This document shows, piece after piece, positions 50,576 through 63,206 of a stretch of DNA of 64,000 nt. The DNA lies in NCBI GenBank assembly GCA_003254925.1, contig QANZ01011254.1:5770-69769 (forward strand), written 5' to 3'. The notes beneath the pieces were generated by a model that saw only the letters and a list, made by a program, of their open reading frames with translations, was not told the origin of the DNA and did no database searches. Each line of letters starts with the position of its first letter. The first letter of the stretch is position 1. The position numbers and the translations under genes are program-made. The DNA comes from Chamaecrista fasciculata (lineage: Eukaryota > Streptophyta > Magnoliopsida > Fabales > Fabaceae).

Positions 50576-52135
50576 TCAATAATTCCCCGTCCGAAATTGC
50601 ATCCGGTCACTTCCAACCCCACTCGCCGGCGACGAAACACCCCCTTTACTCACCAACCCATGCAACATCCTCAGCTCCGGCGCGTGTTCCGACACGCGCC
50701 ACACCTTCACCGAATTATCCAAACTCCCCGTATACACTATCCACCGTCTTCCTCCTCCCTTCACACGACGGCTCTCCTTCTCCCGTTTCTCCTCCTCCTC
50801 GTCACCGTCGCCGTCGCCGTCGTTTTGTTCTTCGACGGCAATGCATTTCACCGGCCCGGTGTGGCCGGTGAGCACCGAGAGGCACGAGTGAACCCCGCTC
50901 TCCTCCCGCTTCCACACACATATATTCTTATCGGCGGAGCCACTGAACACAAGGTTTCCGGCCGCCGTGGCGGCGAGGCAGAGCACGGCGAGCTTGTGTC
51001 CCTTCAAAACGCCGCCGTGAAATAGACTCCCCTTCCCGTCTCTCTCCCAGAAATTCAACAACCCATCGGACGACCCACAATACACCACGCTGTACGCGTG
51101 ATTAACCGCCAAGGCCGTTACGGCGTTTTCCTGCTTCAACAACACGCGATACAGCACGTGACACGTGGTACTGGACCCAACTGATTTTCCCGCCATTTCC
51201 CTTTTCCACATCTTAACCGTCCCGTCGGCGGATCCCGTGAACACGAAGTAGAGTAATCCGGCGACGACGGAGTTGACGGCGTCGTCGTGTGCTTTTATCG
51301 ACTCTAAACATTTATAATCCGATAAACGCCACACTTTAAGCGTCTTGTCCCACGAACCAGAGTATAATAACCCTTGGTCTTCCGCGAGGCTGAGGCTGGA
51401 AACGGCGTCGTAATGCTTCACTTTGACGGCGTTCTTCCGCCGTCTTACCTCCACGTAGTTCTTCGGATTCATCGAGCTTTTTACATAGTCCTTTAAAGTC
51501 GGCAAGCTTCCGATGCGTTTGTAAACGGTGGGATTCTTGTGAGAATATTTCCAGACTCGGATTTTGCCGTCTTGGTGGCCGGTGAAAATCTTGTCGCCGG
51601 AAATCACGATGGCTTTGACTAATCCACTGCTTGATTTGAATCCCGTGAAGTCTTTCAAATTCTTCCACACCCTTATGTTCTTGCTGTCGGAGCCGGTGTA
51701 GAGAAAATCACCGGAAACCGCGAGGGAATAAATGTGACCTTCTTCGCGTATGAGGGAGCCGATGAGGCCGTTTGGCATGAAATCGTCATCGTCGTCGTCG
51801 TCGTTGTCGTCGTGGAAGGTAGGAGCAATGAGAGGAGAAGAGAGGAGCCAGGGGGATTTGGAAAACGGAGAGTTGCCGGCGGTGGGTGGTTGGTTGCCGT
51901 GGCTCCACGGAGACATCGCATACGGCGAGGCCATGTTGCTTTCAGGGATTGCGGAGGAGGCGGGGACGTCGACGTTGCTGTGGCGGTTGTGGTGGTGGTC
52001 GGAGAAATCGTCGTCGTGGGCGGCGGCGAAGGATTGAAGGGAAGTCGGGTCGGATTGTAAGAAGGATCCGAAATTTTGACGGTGTTGCACTGTCATGGTG
52101 GTGGTGGTGGTAGAACCACCTGCGTGGTTTATCAT
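50576..52135 (-). CDS. JGB-like: WD40-repeat protein, JINGUBANG-type
   Basis: Intronless, 519 aa, with GC-rich codon use quite unlike the surroundings. The N-terminus is low complexity (Thr run; [23 protein letters not shown]) with an acidic run [10 protein letters not shown] at 109-118. Seven WD40 blades follow at about 132-159, 170-197, 240-271, 281-312, 335-364, 378-410 and 422-481. Good GS-D--VWK/R ends are seen ([36 protein letters not shown]). Blade 7 is split by an acidic/basic insert ([17 protein letters not shown]). The blade pattern and basic [18 protein letters not shown] segment match the plant JINGUBANG family (At2g26490 and relatives, from memory). The founder restrains pollen germination; other members are barely studied. 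It probably acts as a scaffold. The start is the first ATG of the frame and preserves the N-terminal low-complexity stretch. Confidence 0.9.
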   Translation of the reverse strand: MINHAGGSTTTTTMTVQHRQNFGSFLQSDPTSLQSFAAAHDDDFSDHHHNRHSNVDVPASSAIPESNMASPYAMSPWSHGNQPPTAGNSPFSKSPWLLSSPLIAPTFHDDNDDDDDDDFMPNGLIGSLIREEGHIYSLAVSGDFLYTGSDSKNIRVWKNLKDFTGFKSSSGLVKAIVISGDKIFTGHQDGKIRVWKYSHKNPTVYKRIGSLPTLKDYVKSSMNPKNYVEVRRRKNAVKVKHYDAVSSLSLAEDQGLLYSGSWDKTLKVWRLSDYKCLESIKAHDDAVNSVVAGLLYFVFTGSADGTVKMWKREMAGKSVGSSTTCHVLYRVLLKQENAVTALAVNHAYSVVYCGSSDGLLNFWERDGKGSLFHGGVLKGHKLAVLCLAATAAGNLVFSGSADKNICVWKREESGVHSCLSVLTGHTGPVKCIAVEEQNDGDGDGDEEEEKREKESRRVKGGGRRWIVYTGSLDNSVKVWRVSEHAPELRMLHGLVSKGGVSSPASGVGSDRMQFRTGNY

Positions 52136-52295
52136 CCAAATTAAATCCCCACGACGAAATGAACGAACAAGAATTGTCGTCGTTGCAAAATCACAGAAAA
52201 TAGAAAGAGAGAGAGAGAGATTAAAAGAGATTATGGGGTGTGTAGAGTTTTTGTGTGGCGTTGAAGAAAGTTTGGGGGAGGGGTTAGAGGGTATG

Positions 52296-52310
52296 TATAT
52301 ATATATATTA
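52296..52310 (-). promoter_or_regulatory. Candidate TATA element of the WD40 gene
   Basis: On the minus strand 'aatatatatatata' lies about 165 bp upstream of the start codon. A CT-rich leader (GA repeat at 52204-52222 on the plus strand) lies between them, as in many plant 5' UTRs. Confidence 0.4.
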
Positions 52311-52319
52311 AAAAAATGA

Positions 52320-53729
52320 GGAGGGAATGAAATAGTGAGACACGTGGTGCTGCGTGGGGGAATGCAACGGGAAACCGGGTCTTCCGGTCAAACAAGTAAC
52401 TCAGAATAGAGGGAGCGCAATGGGAAAAAATAAAAATAAAAAGCTGTGTAAATTGATATAAACCAACTTTATTTAACTCTACAATTTGAAATTTTAGATA
52501 AATTTGAAACATTGATTTATGATAAGGGTCACCCAGTCCACCAGACAACTACTTGTCTATGTTTTAGGTTGATATTCTAATTAATATCACGTTGATCACC
52601 TATAAATTATCTTCTCTTTATCGTTGTTTCATGTATTGATTTACTCACTTTCAAAAAAATTATTGATTTACTCAAGGTGAAATAATTATTTTGGTCTTTA
52701 AATTATGATTTTTTTTATTTTCAAACTTCCATATTTAATTTATTTTATTTTGTTCCTTAAAATATAATTTCGTATAATTTATGCTTTTATTTTTAACTTT
52801 GACAATTGAATCGATTTTTTTATATGTGTTATAATAAATAAATTTTAAAAAAAATTATTCACTAATTAAAGATAAATTTATTCTTGAGTTTCTGCTTCTT
52901 TTTTTGATAGAAATGGAAATTCATTAAACAAAAAAAAAACAGACATACAGATAGCAAGGTAGCAAGTTTCTGCTTTTTAGATGTTGAAAGATATTTAATG
53001 TTATTAAAAATAAATAAATTATTGAAGACTAAAAATTAAAGAGTTATATTATGATTGGGACTATTAGAGGATTGATTATATTACGTGGGGTATAGTACGC
53101 GCGGTATTTTTGGCATGTGAGAATTGAAAACGGATTTAGCGAGTTTGGTTAATTGTAGAGACTCAGATTTCAAAGAATGGTGAGATTGATAGCACGACAT
53201 TTGTAAATCGTCAAGCTAGCCACCACGTACGCTGGGTAATAGTGATCATGATAAGCTATCTCAAATCAAGAATAAAAAGTCATACATAATAAACCTTTCG
53301 ATCACTTCATTAATCGTACGTGTGCAGCATTTTGTTCGTGAATCATGAAACGCATGTGACCAAACAAGAATAATATTTGGAATTTGAGAATTGAGATTAT
53401 GCAACAGATCAGATAGATATATTTGGTTAACAGAAAGTTTTATTTTGTCAAAATTCCAAACATAGATATATCACCTAACTATTTAATAAAGTAATAAACT
53501 AAATCTGCCAGAGAGTCCCAAATCCAAATACAATGTAGATCAAGCTTCGCATTCGCCTGCCAACTTTTTAAGTATCATCAATTTATATATAACACGTTAC
53601 ACATGCATGCATTTACTTTCCTTCCATTCGTTTCCCTAATAATAAATCGATCTGTTCCAACATCCAACCAATCACGATTTTATTAATTTATATCATTTCT
53701 TAATTACTTCCCTTGAATATATATATATA
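52320..53729. other. Intergenic upstream of the WD40 gene
   Basis: Promoter-proximal DNA near the WD40 start, then AT-rich sequence. 'cacgtgg' (G-box-like) occurs at about 52341. No gene is seen. Confidence 0.45.
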
Positions 53730-53996
53730 GGGTAATGCTAACAAGTGCCCTTAGGCCACTTGTTAAGGTGCATTAATTGCACTGAATTTCCATTTTAAAA
53801 ATATAAATTTACCTCATAATTTTAAAGAAACAATAATACATCTCAGAATTTATCTCAGAATTTCCATCTAAAAAACAAAGAGTTATTGCTTTTTTAAAAT
53901 TCTGAGTTATTGCATATCAGAAATTCCATTTTTAGAGCAATTAATGCACCTTAATAAGTGCCCTAAAAACACTTGTTAACATTACCCATATATATA
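53721..53996. mobile_element. Mutator-like MITE with 9-bp target duplication
   Basis: Element 53730-53987 (258 bp). The ends gggtaatgctaacaagtg and cacttgttaacattaccc are inverted with one mismatch, and inner parts ('ggtgcattaattgc' / 'gcaattaatgcacc') also pair. It is flanked by atatatata on both sides (53721-53729, 53988-53996), although the duplication is low complexity. No ORF. Confidence 0.75.
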
Positions 53997-55840
53997 ATAT
54001 TTGATATAGTCATTTTTTTTTGGCCAGAATATTTGATATAGTCACAACAATATGTTTCAATGTAATTTTTTTTGCAGAATCCTGGCTAGCTACAGATCTT
54101 GGATCGGAGCATCGTCTGCATCATTATTCAAGTATGTGAGCGTAAGTAAAAAAGTTAAAAATAAAATTAAAAATTTAGAATGAGCAATATTTGCACGTAG
54201 AAATTAAAGAAGTTCTTATTAAATAATTAGTAATAATGGTGCTTAAGAAATTAGTATATATTAAGCCACATATATAATTAATATTCAATACCTATATAGA
54301 AATACTTGTTCAATCATGCACATACACGGATTTGTATCTTATATATATGCATTAAATTTATGTGACTTATATATATGTGTGCGGTAATAATAGATTAATA
54401 GGCACTTTCTCTGCTAACTCAATTATTACTCAAGGACTAGCTATTTAGTTTGAGTGATGATCATGATTAGTATATTTGACTAAATGTGTGGTATAGGAGT
54501 AGTATATATCAAGATTATATTAAAGTCATTAATAATTACTTAATCTCATTATAGTGATTCAAACTTGTTTTTACTTAAGTTCTCGATCACCTACAATAAT
54601 TTGTGGTTGAGCTTGTCTTGAAGCAGGTTTACATATCAAGCATTTATAAATTATATATGATGATCGAATTTACATAATATTTTACATTTTTTTATGTAAA
54701 AATTCAACTTGTTTAATTCTAAAATTAAATAACTTATTTTAAAAAGTTATATAGTAGGCTTCTAACTAGCTATTAAACAACAACAAAAAGTAGAATTTAC
54801 TCTCCTTGACAGATTATCATTTGATTATCAAACTAGTTATTTAATACATGTTCTTTTATTTTTAAAATATACATAAATTATATTAATTTCAATGTTCCTT
54901 GTTTGTATTGGGAATCATAAGTTCAATTAGTTTTAAAATTTTGAAAAGACCATTATTTTATATATCCTTAATAGTAATATATATTTGATAATGATAAAGA
55001 CGTGAATATTTTAATTAAGATAAATAGAATTATAAACCAAACCATCCTTTTGGTGCAAAAAAAAAAGAGAGAGAGAGATTAGACTGCAACACATGTTTTA
55101 ATTTTCAGAAGAAATCCATTCTTTATAATTCTTCAATTTTGAAATAAATTAAGTATATTACTCCCTAAAAGAATCTATGCATCAAATAATTAATTATTAT
55201 TAAAAAGACTTAAAGATTATTTGAAGACAATTACTTAAAATTTATATTTAAAATTAAAAGCTTGGTGTTGGATGAATAAATCATTATGGTTTAACCTTTT
55301 TTGACCAAACCATAATGTCAATTTCTCCATTAATTTCCTACCCAAAAAAAAAAAAATTGCTCCATTAATAAGCAGACCCCTGCACATCAAACATGGCGAT
55401 AAGGCGACGACTTTTTTGTTGTGAAAAATACCTCTCGACCGCCCAGAACAGCCACAATTGGCAGCTACTGCTGTAACTATTAACAGTCTTATTTATTTAA
55501 AGTATTTTCAAGCATAGTTTTCAAAGGGTAGTTTTATGGATATTAATATTTCTATTATAAATAAATATATTTCGAACTTAAATAAGTAAATATATTTTGA
55601 GCTTAAATAAAGTTGAAATGCACTAAAAGTCTCCCATGAATTTTAAATTCTCTTACTAAATATCACAAGGCAAAGGCTCCAAAATAATCAAAGTTTTATT
55701 ATCCTATAGTGCCACGTATGACACTTCAGCAATCACGTCGACCAATGGAGTTTTGACACGAGTGAAGTCACCAATTGGGTCCACAAACGCATAAAGCTAG
55801 CGTGACGATGGGATGCATGTGAGACCTTTTATATATATAT
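53997..55840. other. Intergenic AT-rich DNA
   Basis: Contains TA and GA tracts and poly-A runs. Nothing recognisable as a gene or intact element. Confidence 0.5.
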
Positions 55841-55841
55841 A

Positions 55842-55871
55842 CTAGTCTGAGACCCGTGCGTTCGCACGGGT
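55842..55871 (-). mobile_element. Helitron 3' terminus, reverse orientation
   Basis: Read on the minus strand, a hairpin (acccgtgcg-aa-cgcacgggt, 55852-55871) is followed six bases later by CTAG, then T. A short stem just before CTRR, inserted at A|T, is the Helitron 3' signature. The element body would extend towards higher coordinates. Its 5' end was not located, and the N gap lies in that direction. Confidence 0.6.
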
Positions 55872-56553
55872 TTTTCCTTGACAGTTTATATACTTAGCAA
55901 TTGTGACATTTTGAAAATGAGTAAATAAAATCATAAAATCCTATTGCCATTGGAGTAAAATGTCCTAAAATCATAAAATATATTGTTTCACGAATTTTTT
56001 GAAACAATGTACTAATGGATTCAAATAAGTAATACCACTTTGAAACTATTAGCCAAAGTCACTGAAGATGATAAAATACTATAATTAACTTACATTAATA
56101 ATATAGTCTTTGCAGATGTGTTTGAGATGTTGATTATATTACAGTCCAAAATAAACTACTTAAAGTAAGTCTGCTAATAATCTAAGTCATAGACATCAGA
56201 ATTTTTACAATCAAAAGATGTGAATCCACACTTTCTTCTCAGCCCAAACCCATCTCCAAATTATCTGTAAAATTAAAAAAAATTACATAAAAGTAAAACT
56301 CTCAGTTAGAGATAAGTGATCCTAGCTGCCTTCTTCATTTTCTGCACATAGTGACTAACAAACATAATAAAACATAATTGTCATATCAGACTTATGCTAA
56401 AACACAATTCTTGCCCAAGTCTTATGCCCAAGTTAAAAATATCTCGTCATATATGTTTAAAAAATCTATGCTGTGTGGAAAATATACTTTAAGACATGAA
56501 GGGAGATTACTGATTGCACTGTACACATTCTTTGTCAATGACATTTTCTTTAT
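55872..56553. other. Probable Helitron body, no gene seen
   Basis: AT-rich sequence between the Helitron 3' end and the N gap. I see no Rep/helicase coding sequence, so the element is probably non-autonomous. Confidence 0.35.
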
Positions 56554-56934
56554 NNNNNNNNNNNNNNNNNNNNNNNNNNNNNNNNNNNNNNNNNNNNNNN
56601 NNNNNNNNNNNNNNNNNNNNNNNNNNNNNNNNNNNNNNNNNNNNNNNNNNNNNNNNNNNNNNNNNNNNNNNNNNNNNNNNNNNNNNNNNNNNNNNNNNNN
56701 NNNNNNNNNNNNNNNNNNNNNNNNNNNNNNNNNNNNNNNNNNNNNNNNNNNNNNNNNNNNNNNNNNNNNNNNNNNNNNNNNNNNNNNNNNNNNNNNNNNN
56801 NNNNNNNNNNNNNNNNNNNNNNNNNNNNNNNNNNNNNNNNNNNNNNNNNNNNNNNNNNNNNNNNNNNNNNNNNNNNNNNNNNNNNNNNNNNNNNNNNNNN
56901 NNNNNNNNNNNNNNNNNNNNNNNNNNNNNNNNNN
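56554..56934. other. Assembly gap (381 N)
   Basis: Unresolved bases. The right edge is a (TA)n tract, which may have caused the assembly failure. Open frames that cross it are artefacts. Confidence 0.99.
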
Positions 56935-59900
56935 TATATATATATATATATATCAATATATGTCCATAATTTCACATGAAGCTATAAATATATATTATCC
57001 TCATGCATATATTAAAAAAACATGTGGGGTCTCTTAACTTACTTAATTAAGATGGACACAAGGATGTGATTATATGAATTATCTATTTCTAACATTAAAA
57101 AGGTTCATGGGATGCCTCACACCTGGCTCTTTCCCGAACAAGCAAGATCAATCATTAATTCAACATTTTAAGTTTGTGCTACACTTTTTAATTATTGCAA
57201 CAAAAAAATTAATTAATAATTTTATATATTATCTTCATCATATGTTAATTGTTTATATAATTATAACTTGAGGAGCCTCAAGTTTGTAGCAATTGTTCAT
57301 TCTTCACAAAAACTATCAAATTATGTTTTTAAAACTAAAATATCTAAAATAGTAACCTTGACATATCATAATATTGTCTATTTGCTACATTTTTTTTATT
57401 TTTAAGATTTAATAGTATGTTTTATCCATTGTTCTATAAAGACCTATAAAAAAAACTTCATATATATATATATATATTGTGTGTGTGACAAAGAAACTGC
57501 TATAACTAAATATTAATAATCTTGTTAAAATATTTTGATATAGAGGGAGGTTGAATGCCTTCTCGATCTCCCTTTTTGAAATGAAGACAAATAATCAAAT
57601 ATATAAAAGAGCCAGATCGAGCAAGAGTAATTAGAAAAAGCAACTTTAATTTACATTTATTTATTGTATTAGAGATTTTGGAATATCCCGAATGACCTCA
57701 GAGAGTCTTTTTATGTAATGTAATTCTTAATTCACAAAAGAAAGAAAAAAGGAGCACAAAAATTTCCTTGGTGTGGGGAAAGAGCCAATTTGGATTAGAT
57801 TCTATCGTCAAATGGGATATGCAATCCATTGTATTTAGAAACTATTCAATTGGTGGTAGGTATAAGAGATTTTTATAATATAAGCTCTTTTAATTTGTAG
57901 CAGCGCTTTCTTCTCCGTGTTAGCAAACAGGATCACCTACATTTTGACTTCAATGCATATATAATACTATATAATATATATATACACACATACACACATA
58001 CACACACATTCTTAAGGATTGGGTTGCCACAATGCATGCCATTTCTCTCATTGCCAATACCCCTGCGCGTGCATGTACAAATCATTTTGCGAGCTTAATT
58101 ATATATAAATTAAAGTTCTAAACAATATTTGCCGTCTTTAATTATCATATTAAATACTAGTAAGAGTTTAATTATGTTCACATTAATTTTGAAAGACTCC
58201 TCGCAAGAACTGCATGCATGATGTTTTACGTACGTAATTAGTCCACCAGTTATGAAGAGAGCCTAAAGTCCGATATATTATGCACGTTGGTTCATAGTAG
58301 ATCAATAAGGAGTTTGATGAATGAATGTGTATAATTCTTATGTATATATATATACTATGATCATAAGAAAACTAGTAACTTGCTAATTGTGTGTGCGTGT
58401 AATTTTTTTTTAATTATCATCGGCTGAAACTTGCTTTTAAATAAAATCTAAATCATGAGTTAGATTTTGAAAATACTCGTTAAGATATTTCTACAATTAA
58501 TTAGCTAGGGAGTATATAAAAGTAATTATAGATTATTTTTCAACAAAATTCTTACATTAATAGTAAAATTTAAACTCATTACTTCGTAAATTATGATCCA
58601 AACTCTTAACCAAAAAACCACTTTATTGACATCATGAGAACTTTTGAAACTTGAAACACATGAAAATCAACCTTGTCCAAATTTCTTAAGGTTGCCTCAA
58701 GCTAAGTATTGTATTAATCTTAATCTTGAATTTTCAAAGCAGCATGGAACACTTCACACGCGCGCGTACGTACGTGAATCACATTATTGCCCTAGACAAT
58801 CGGGTGAGAGAGATATATAATTGTATATTCTTCTACGAAAAAAGGTATATAATTGTATATTCTTGTAGATTTCAAATTCCACGTGTCAGCTAGATGGCCT
58901 ACATCAAATCAAAATCATACCTAAACCCTAAAAAAAGTTTACAAGAATTTCATAGACACTTGGCCAAATATCCAATCTTGCTCACTTAGCTTGTTAGTGC
59001 AAAAAAAAAAAAAAATAATAATCAACTAAAGATATTACCAATAACTTCTATTATAGTTGTACCCAACTCACCCAAATGTCTTACAAGCAAATTAAAGAAG
59101 TTTAGTGTGGATAGTTTGAGCTTTTTTCTAATAGCTAATTCTAGGTTAAATTGACTAGTGTATTAATTAAGGTATTAGTTCTTATAACTATTCATATTAA
59201 GTTTTAATTAAGTTTTTATAATTTTTTTAATTGAGTTTATTAATAATATATACTTATACCTTTATAATTAAAATTGTTAAATAATACAAACGTTTCATTC
59301 TAATTAGTTAAAAGATGAATGGAAATTTGATTTTGATTTACCATTAGTTATAAACTAACAAACTTAAAGGCAATGATCATATATTGATATCGTATCGATA
59401 AACAATAAAATAATATATATGGTGATATTAAAAAATATTTGGAGTTTCTGTGTCTGCTAAGATTCAAACAGGTTATTTAATCCCCAACAAATTCTTACGT
59501 ACTATATACTTTTGTGGCAATCTAATATGTGCTAATGTGGCACTAATAGAAACAAAAATTAGTTATGAGCCCCAAAAGATCATAATGATGAATATTTTAG
59601 ATAAGGGTAGGTGTCCTCCACAAGGTTAAATTAAATATTTTTTTATGCATATATATAGATGATGTTAGGATGTGAGAATTGGCTAGTTCTTTAACTTTTG
59701 TCGGATGATCATCAAACAAATCATTAACCACGTTATCTGATTGTATATTACGTATATTTGGAAGTATAAAAAATGGGTGTATTTTGTTATAATTAAATAG
59801 GATATGATCTACATAATTAATTAAACTGATATGGTACGTGGCAAAAATATAATTTACAGAGGTTTATATAATATACCTTTAGGGCATATATAGATTATAT

Positions 59901-60318
59901 ATGTTGATGACGTTTTGATATCTTTAAGTTTACATAGACTAATCCACGGTGTGTTCTTATATAGCCTTCCCAATTCAAGGGGGGTTATTAAATAGTATTA
60001 AGTGCAAGAAGAAAGACATAACAAAATCAACAAAAACAAAGTTTAATTCTTACAGAAAAAAGTTAATATTGATTTTGAAAATGTTAATCATATTAGGTGA
60101 AGTTCATAACAAATATTTTTTTTTTAATGTATGTGTATGTGTGTGTGTATATATATAATATTTGCACCCTTTCTACCAAAAAAAATTATATATTACTAAC
60201 CAAATTAGCTGAAGTCTCATAACAAATATATATTTTAAATGTGTCTGTATATATACATATTATTATGTAAGACCTTATCAAGATTATATATTATTTATAT
60301 ATAACACATATATCTATA
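56935..60318. other. Intergenic AT-rich DNA
   Basis: Many (TA)n and (CA)n tracts (for example 57460-57477 and 57974-58010). No coding exon chain, RNA gene or clear terminal repeat was recognised. Confidence 0.5.
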
Positions 60319-60704
60319 TCTATACTATATTATATGGCTCCACCCCTTATGGTTGGTCAAAAATAGTGAATTAAAAAATTAAAAAAGAAAAAAAATACCA
60401 CTCTCTCTCCCCACTCACTCCCCCTACTTCTTTAAAAAAATAAATGAATTAAAAAAATGCAAAAATTAAAAATTAAAAAATGTCACCACTCTCTCTCCAC
60501 TCACTCTCCCATATGAGGTAATTTCAAATTGGTCCTAAATATTTTATTTATTTTAGATGAGTCTTACATATTTGCATAATTTCTCAAATTGGTCCCAAAC
60601 TTACTCTTTTATCAATATAAAAATTTAATATAATCTTCAACTTTAAATCAATTCAAACGTTACATGCATATTGGCGTGCCCGTTAGGGCACGCCAAGCCC
60701 CTAG
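60319..60704 (+). mobile_element. Short non-autonomous Helitron with both ends
   Basis: The 5' end reads TCTATACTATATTA, a typical plant Helitron start. The 3' end has the hairpin ggcgtgccc-gtta-gggcacgcc followed by aagccc and terminal CTAG. It is inserted between A (60318) and T (60705), with no target duplication, as expected for Helitrons. At 386 bp it encodes nothing. It contains two 'ctctctccac(t)cactc' blocks. Confidence 0.72.
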
Positions 60705-60936
60705 TATATATATATATAATACTAAGAAGAATTAAAAAAGATGAAAAGTTAATAGAGAAGCTACCTAAATTATTAAGTTTTCATTATTTTAAAATATAAT
60801 AAAAGTAGTTATTTGTTATTTTTAATAACTAATTAACTTATTTTATAATTTCATAACAATATTTTCATGCACCTTAATATAACTATAATACTTTAAAATT
60901 TGTTTTTGGCTATGAAATATAGTATTATTTTGATTA

Positions 60937-61305
60937 GGCCAAAGTCATATTTTGGTCCCTCAGTTATGCTCAATGTTCAAAATTGGTCCCTCAGTTATTT
61001 TTCGTTCCATATTGGTTCCTCAGTTATCCAAAACTTGACACAATTGGTCCCTCAAACGTTTTTCATCTATTTTTTCATTTAAAAAAATGACAAAATTGAT
61101 TTTTAACGCCTAAAAGTTTTAATTTTTACATTAAAGACATTTTTCTCTATAGTAGAACTAAAATGTAAGAAATAAAAAATAATTGGGGGGGTTTTATTTA
61201 TTTTACACAAAAAAACTTCTCTCTCAAGTCTCTCTTGTCTCTCTCTCGTCCCTCTCTTCTCTCTCGCTTGTCCAACCTCCACATAAACCATCACCATCCA
61301 GTTTT
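60937..61305 (+). mobile_element. Left arm of a Mutator-like element plus CT-rich tract
   Basis: Begins 'ggccaaagtcatattttggtcc', the terminus shared with 23144 and the inverse of 35181. 'Ggtccctcagttat' is then repeated several times to about 61050. A CT-rich stretch lies at 61217-61265. No matching right arm is adjacent, but the right-arm-like end at 63001 could once have paired with it. Confidence 0.5.
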
Positions 61306-61310
61306 GTATA

Positions 61311-61526
61311 ATGCAAAGTTTGATTCTTGATATGAGATACAATGAATTATGAGCCAATAATATAATGACATGTGGAAGAGTTAGTTATGATGTGACTCCA
61401 TACACCGTTTTGATTGGTTGAAAAAGTTATTATTTTTTTTATTATTTTTCAACATTAAATTATATCAATGGCTATAATTATGTTACAGCAGCAATTGCAT
61501 CCCATGTCAAGAATCAAACTTTGCAT
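61311..61526. mobile_element. MITE with ATGCAAA ends, copy 2
   Basis: The ends atgcaaagtttgattcttg and caagaatcaaactttgcat are perfect inverted repeats of 19 bp. The interior matches 978-1216. The longer, exact ends suggest this copy is younger. The target duplication is unclear. Confidence 0.7.
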
Positions 61527-61708
61527 CTTAGACTTACCCTATATTTATATATATATAAAGACATATATATAGCTATATATGTGATTAATGACAAATTAAA
61601 ATTAATTAAGGCTCTAGGACTCAAAGTTTGAAACAAATTAGCATTCTTGTGTGAATATATATATGGCTCATATACGTCCACCTATATTAATGTTGAGAGC
61701 GCGCATTC

Positions 61709-61753
61709 ATATAGACACACACACACACTATATATATATATATATATATATAT
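61709..61753. repeat. Compound (CA)n-(TA)n microsatellite
   Basis: A run of CA units runs directly into about 17 TA units. Confidence 0.9.
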
Positions 61754-61759
61754 CGATCA

Positions 61760-63206
61760 CTTCATGGATTGGTGATGTTGCATTGGTGATAAACTGGTCG
61801 TCTTGTTCATTCAATATCTCTAAAGTTGACAAAAACACATTTAAGTGTAAAATGATCGAAGGGTACGTAGGGTCCAACTGTTTGATTAATTGTTATTGCT
61901 ATATGATATCATTGTGTTGATGATGTAACCAGTATGTAATGAAAAAATTAAACCAAAAAAGAAAAACATATATGTATATACATGATCCAATATTATTCAA
62001 TTCAATTTATATATATAATATACTGTACAGTTGAATCAAGCCAAGTGTACAGCACTAGGAGCGTTCATCATTGGCATCTAGAAACTGCTACTTCTAGATC
62101 TGCTTCCCATTAATTACTCTTCGATGTATATATAAGGGACAAGAATTGAAGGACAAGAATGGAAAAGCAAGCTAAATCAAGCATGCATGGTGGCCATTGT
62201 TAGTGCTGTACACATGGCTAGCTCTTTAGAGTCTTTGATGTATTACACACAATACATGTGTGTGTGTGTGTGTATTATGTAGAAAGTAAGCAATCTACAT
62301 CCTCTTGCTATCCACAAACAAAAATATCTAACATTCCTCATCAATCATGGAATCTAGGGTTCATTCATTCACCTTATAATTTTTTTGGGTCCTTCCATTC
62401 ACCTTATAATTAATTCACATCTCATTCCTTTATTACAAAAAGAAACAAAAAAAACTAATTCACATACTCTTCTCTCTCTCTCTCTATATATATATACATA
62501 TATCTTAAAAATCTTCATTCAATTTATAAATTCTTTCTAGATAAAGAAAAATGAGATAGTTGTTATTAATTAAGGCATGCACGTATCTGACAAAAATTAT
62601 TAATTGTTCAGTTTCTATATAAAATATACATATTTGATTCATTATATATTTATGTAAAAAAAATTAAAAATCTATTATGGTATAACTATATGTGAGGAAA
62701 AACTTGAAATACACATTTTTTTTTACATAATATAATTACAAAATCTTACTATATTAGACCGGAAATATGATTTTCGCCGATTGTGTAATTTTTCGATAAC
62801 TGTGTAATTTTTCAGTGGCTTGTTAGTCATTTTTTCGTAAAATGGAGGCTGTCATTGAACTCAGGAGGTCAAAAAATCTTGGATTAAGAGTTTTTGTAGT
62901 TGTTGGGGCCGCCGTGTATCTCGCTGGAAAGTTCGCCGCAGACTTGAGGTTCAAAACGAAACTTTGAACAAACTTGAAGGATCAAAATAGGACTATGGCC
63001 CAAAAAAATTGAAGTTAGGGTATAATTGATACTAATATTTCATATTGAAGGCATAACTGACACAAAACAAATATTATGAGCATAATTGAAACTGACTCCA
63101 AACGTTTGGGGCACGAAATGATGTTTTGCCTTTTTTCTTAATGTATTGCTCCTTAATTCTCTCTTTATTTTTACGCTTCCAGCTATCAATATTTATAGTT
63201 TTGATG
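61760..63206. other. Intergenic DNA with a Mutator-like right end
   Basis: Mostly AT-rich, with a (TG)n tract at 62258-62274. At 62978-63001 'ggatcaaaataggactatggcc' matches the terminal repeat of the Mutator-like family. A TATA-like 'atgtatatataaggg' at about 62125 is not followed by a convincing ORF. Confidence 0.45.

Noticed and set aside
50534..51025. 163-aa open frame on the plus strand
   Set aside because: It is antisense to the WD40 gene and exists because that gene is GC-rich. It has no recognisable domain.
56378..57037. Open frames crossing the N gap
   Set aside because: The N bases translate as X and hide any stops; the real flanking residues show no domain.
62040..62220. Possible non-coding transcript or microRNA near a TATA-like motif
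   Set aside because: 'ctagaaactgctacttctag' forms a short hairpin, but no known miRNA or ORF was recognised and there is no other support.
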